DNA from: a virus
DNA: 46,427 nucleotides
Direction: 5' to 3' (one strand)
Virus record (IMG/VR): IMGVR_UViG_3300013307_000024
Span: 1 to 46,427 of that record
The first letter of the stretch is position 1, and each line of letters starts with the position of its first letter. Both the position numbers and the translations under genes were made by a program. Shown here one piece after another: positions 46,104 through 46,427 of the stretch. The notes under the pieces were generated by a model, which worked only from the letters and a program-made list of their open reading frames with translations, had not been told where the DNA came from and ran no database searches.

Positions 46104-46427
46104 ATGGCACCACTTACAAAAAACGCTGCACCCACTCCGGCAGCCAAGCCAGCCCAACCAGCAGCAACAACCGAAACCAAAGTTCCAAACCCAAAACCGC
46201 CGATGATTGTTCCGGAAAAAAAGGAACTGCAGCGGGAAGTTAGAAAAGCCCTTCCAACCATTGAAGAGCGCATTAAAAAATTAGACCAGCTAAAATTGCT
46301 GGCTGAGCGTCGCGACCTTGTGAAGGACGCTTTAAAAAATGTCGGTGGGTTTTACATTGCGCCCACAAATGCCAATTGCAACGTGAAAATGACCGATAGC
46401 AACGGCAAATCCTTTAACATCGCACAC
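46104..46427 (+). CDS. N-terminal part of the 138-aa unknown protein spanning the join
   Basis: ATG 46104 starts the frame that continues at position 1 and ends at 216. The first 35 residues are Pro/Ala/Thr/Lys-rich and probably disordered (TKNAAPTPAAKPAQPAATTE), followed by a charged helix. The window's 123-bp end repeat carries the same residues as the first 41 codons. See the entry at 1-216 for the C-terminal part. Confidence 0.8.
   Translation, partial: MAPLTKNAAPTPAAKPAQPAATTETKVPNPKPPMIVPEKKELQREVRKALPTIEERIKKLDQLKLLAERRDLVKDALKNVGGFYIAPTNANCNVKMTDSNGKSFNIAH
46305..46427. repeat. Direct terminal repeat, right copy
   Basis: Identical to positions 1-123, which closes the molecule to about 46,304 bp. 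Confidence 0.95.

Overview
The window is a temperate tailed phage (siphovirus type) of a Bacteroidota host, probably a Chitinophagaceae or Sphingobacteriia relative. The first 123 bases are repeated exactly as the last 123 (46305-46427), and a reading frame runs across that join. The sequence is therefore one complete circular genome of about 46,304 bp, or a linear one with redundant ends. The host assignment rests on promoters ending in the Bacteroidota -7 box TAnnTTTG, the lack of Shine-Dalgarno sites (A-rich leaders instead), intergenic CCTGAGCnTGTCGAAGG repeats, and the style of the structural proteins. I see no complete tRNA, no CRISPR array and no transposase.

Layout around the circle: 41606-45499 packaging operon (unknown protein, PLD-like protein, two small-terminase-like proteins, large terminase). 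45500-46103 non-coding, with hairpin repeats. 46104 through the join to 1291: a 138-aa unknown protein and a DUF932 protein. 1556-7599 portal, an internally duplicated connector-like protein, tail fibre and small structural genes. 7835-8743 an AT-rich cargo gene for a secreted trypsin-like protease. 9104-11451 lysis (spanin-like pair, small membrane proteins, N-acetylmuramidase). 11599-17459 tail and baseplate. 17525-19142 lysogeny control on the minus strand (XRE repressor and a membrane-anchored HIRAN-BRCT protein) facing a Cro-like gene. 19143-23072 early genes. 23187-24773 a large serine integrase whose 3' end overlaps a tmRNA-like attachment site. 25349-26577 replication-type genes followed by 9-bp iterons. 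26740-31531 early accessory genes, including an Acb2-type anti-CBASS protein and a three-gene cassette between inverted repeats. 31533-35492 tape measure on the minus strand. 35649-41559 unknown genes, S49 protease with nested scaffold, major capsid, tail tube and small genes.

The most notable signal is regulatory. Seven sites on both strands share CTGTCCTTT(T/A), then exactly 19 bp, then a -7 box of the type (T/C)AnnTTTG. They precede lysis, tail, capsid, packaging, portal-region and tape-measure units. In five of the seven the start codon lies only 4-5 nt past the box, so these late mRNAs should be leaderless. An eighth, variant site (36451) also has the 4-nt spacing. The motif ties the dispersed late genes into one regulon and fixes the tape-measure start.

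The second notable signal is a strongly folded RNA at 40599-40711, directly upstream of a small gene. A 9-nt arm in it can pair either within its own hairpin or with a downstream copy followed by five T. This looks like an undescribed switch or attenuator.

Other features of interest are heptanucleotide CATAAYT arrays that supply the stop codons of upstream genes, GTTAC operators, a GGAAA-repeat lysogeny switch, and host-type REP sequences, one of which is read in frame inside a gene. About a third of the genes have no recognisable function and are described only by what is visible.
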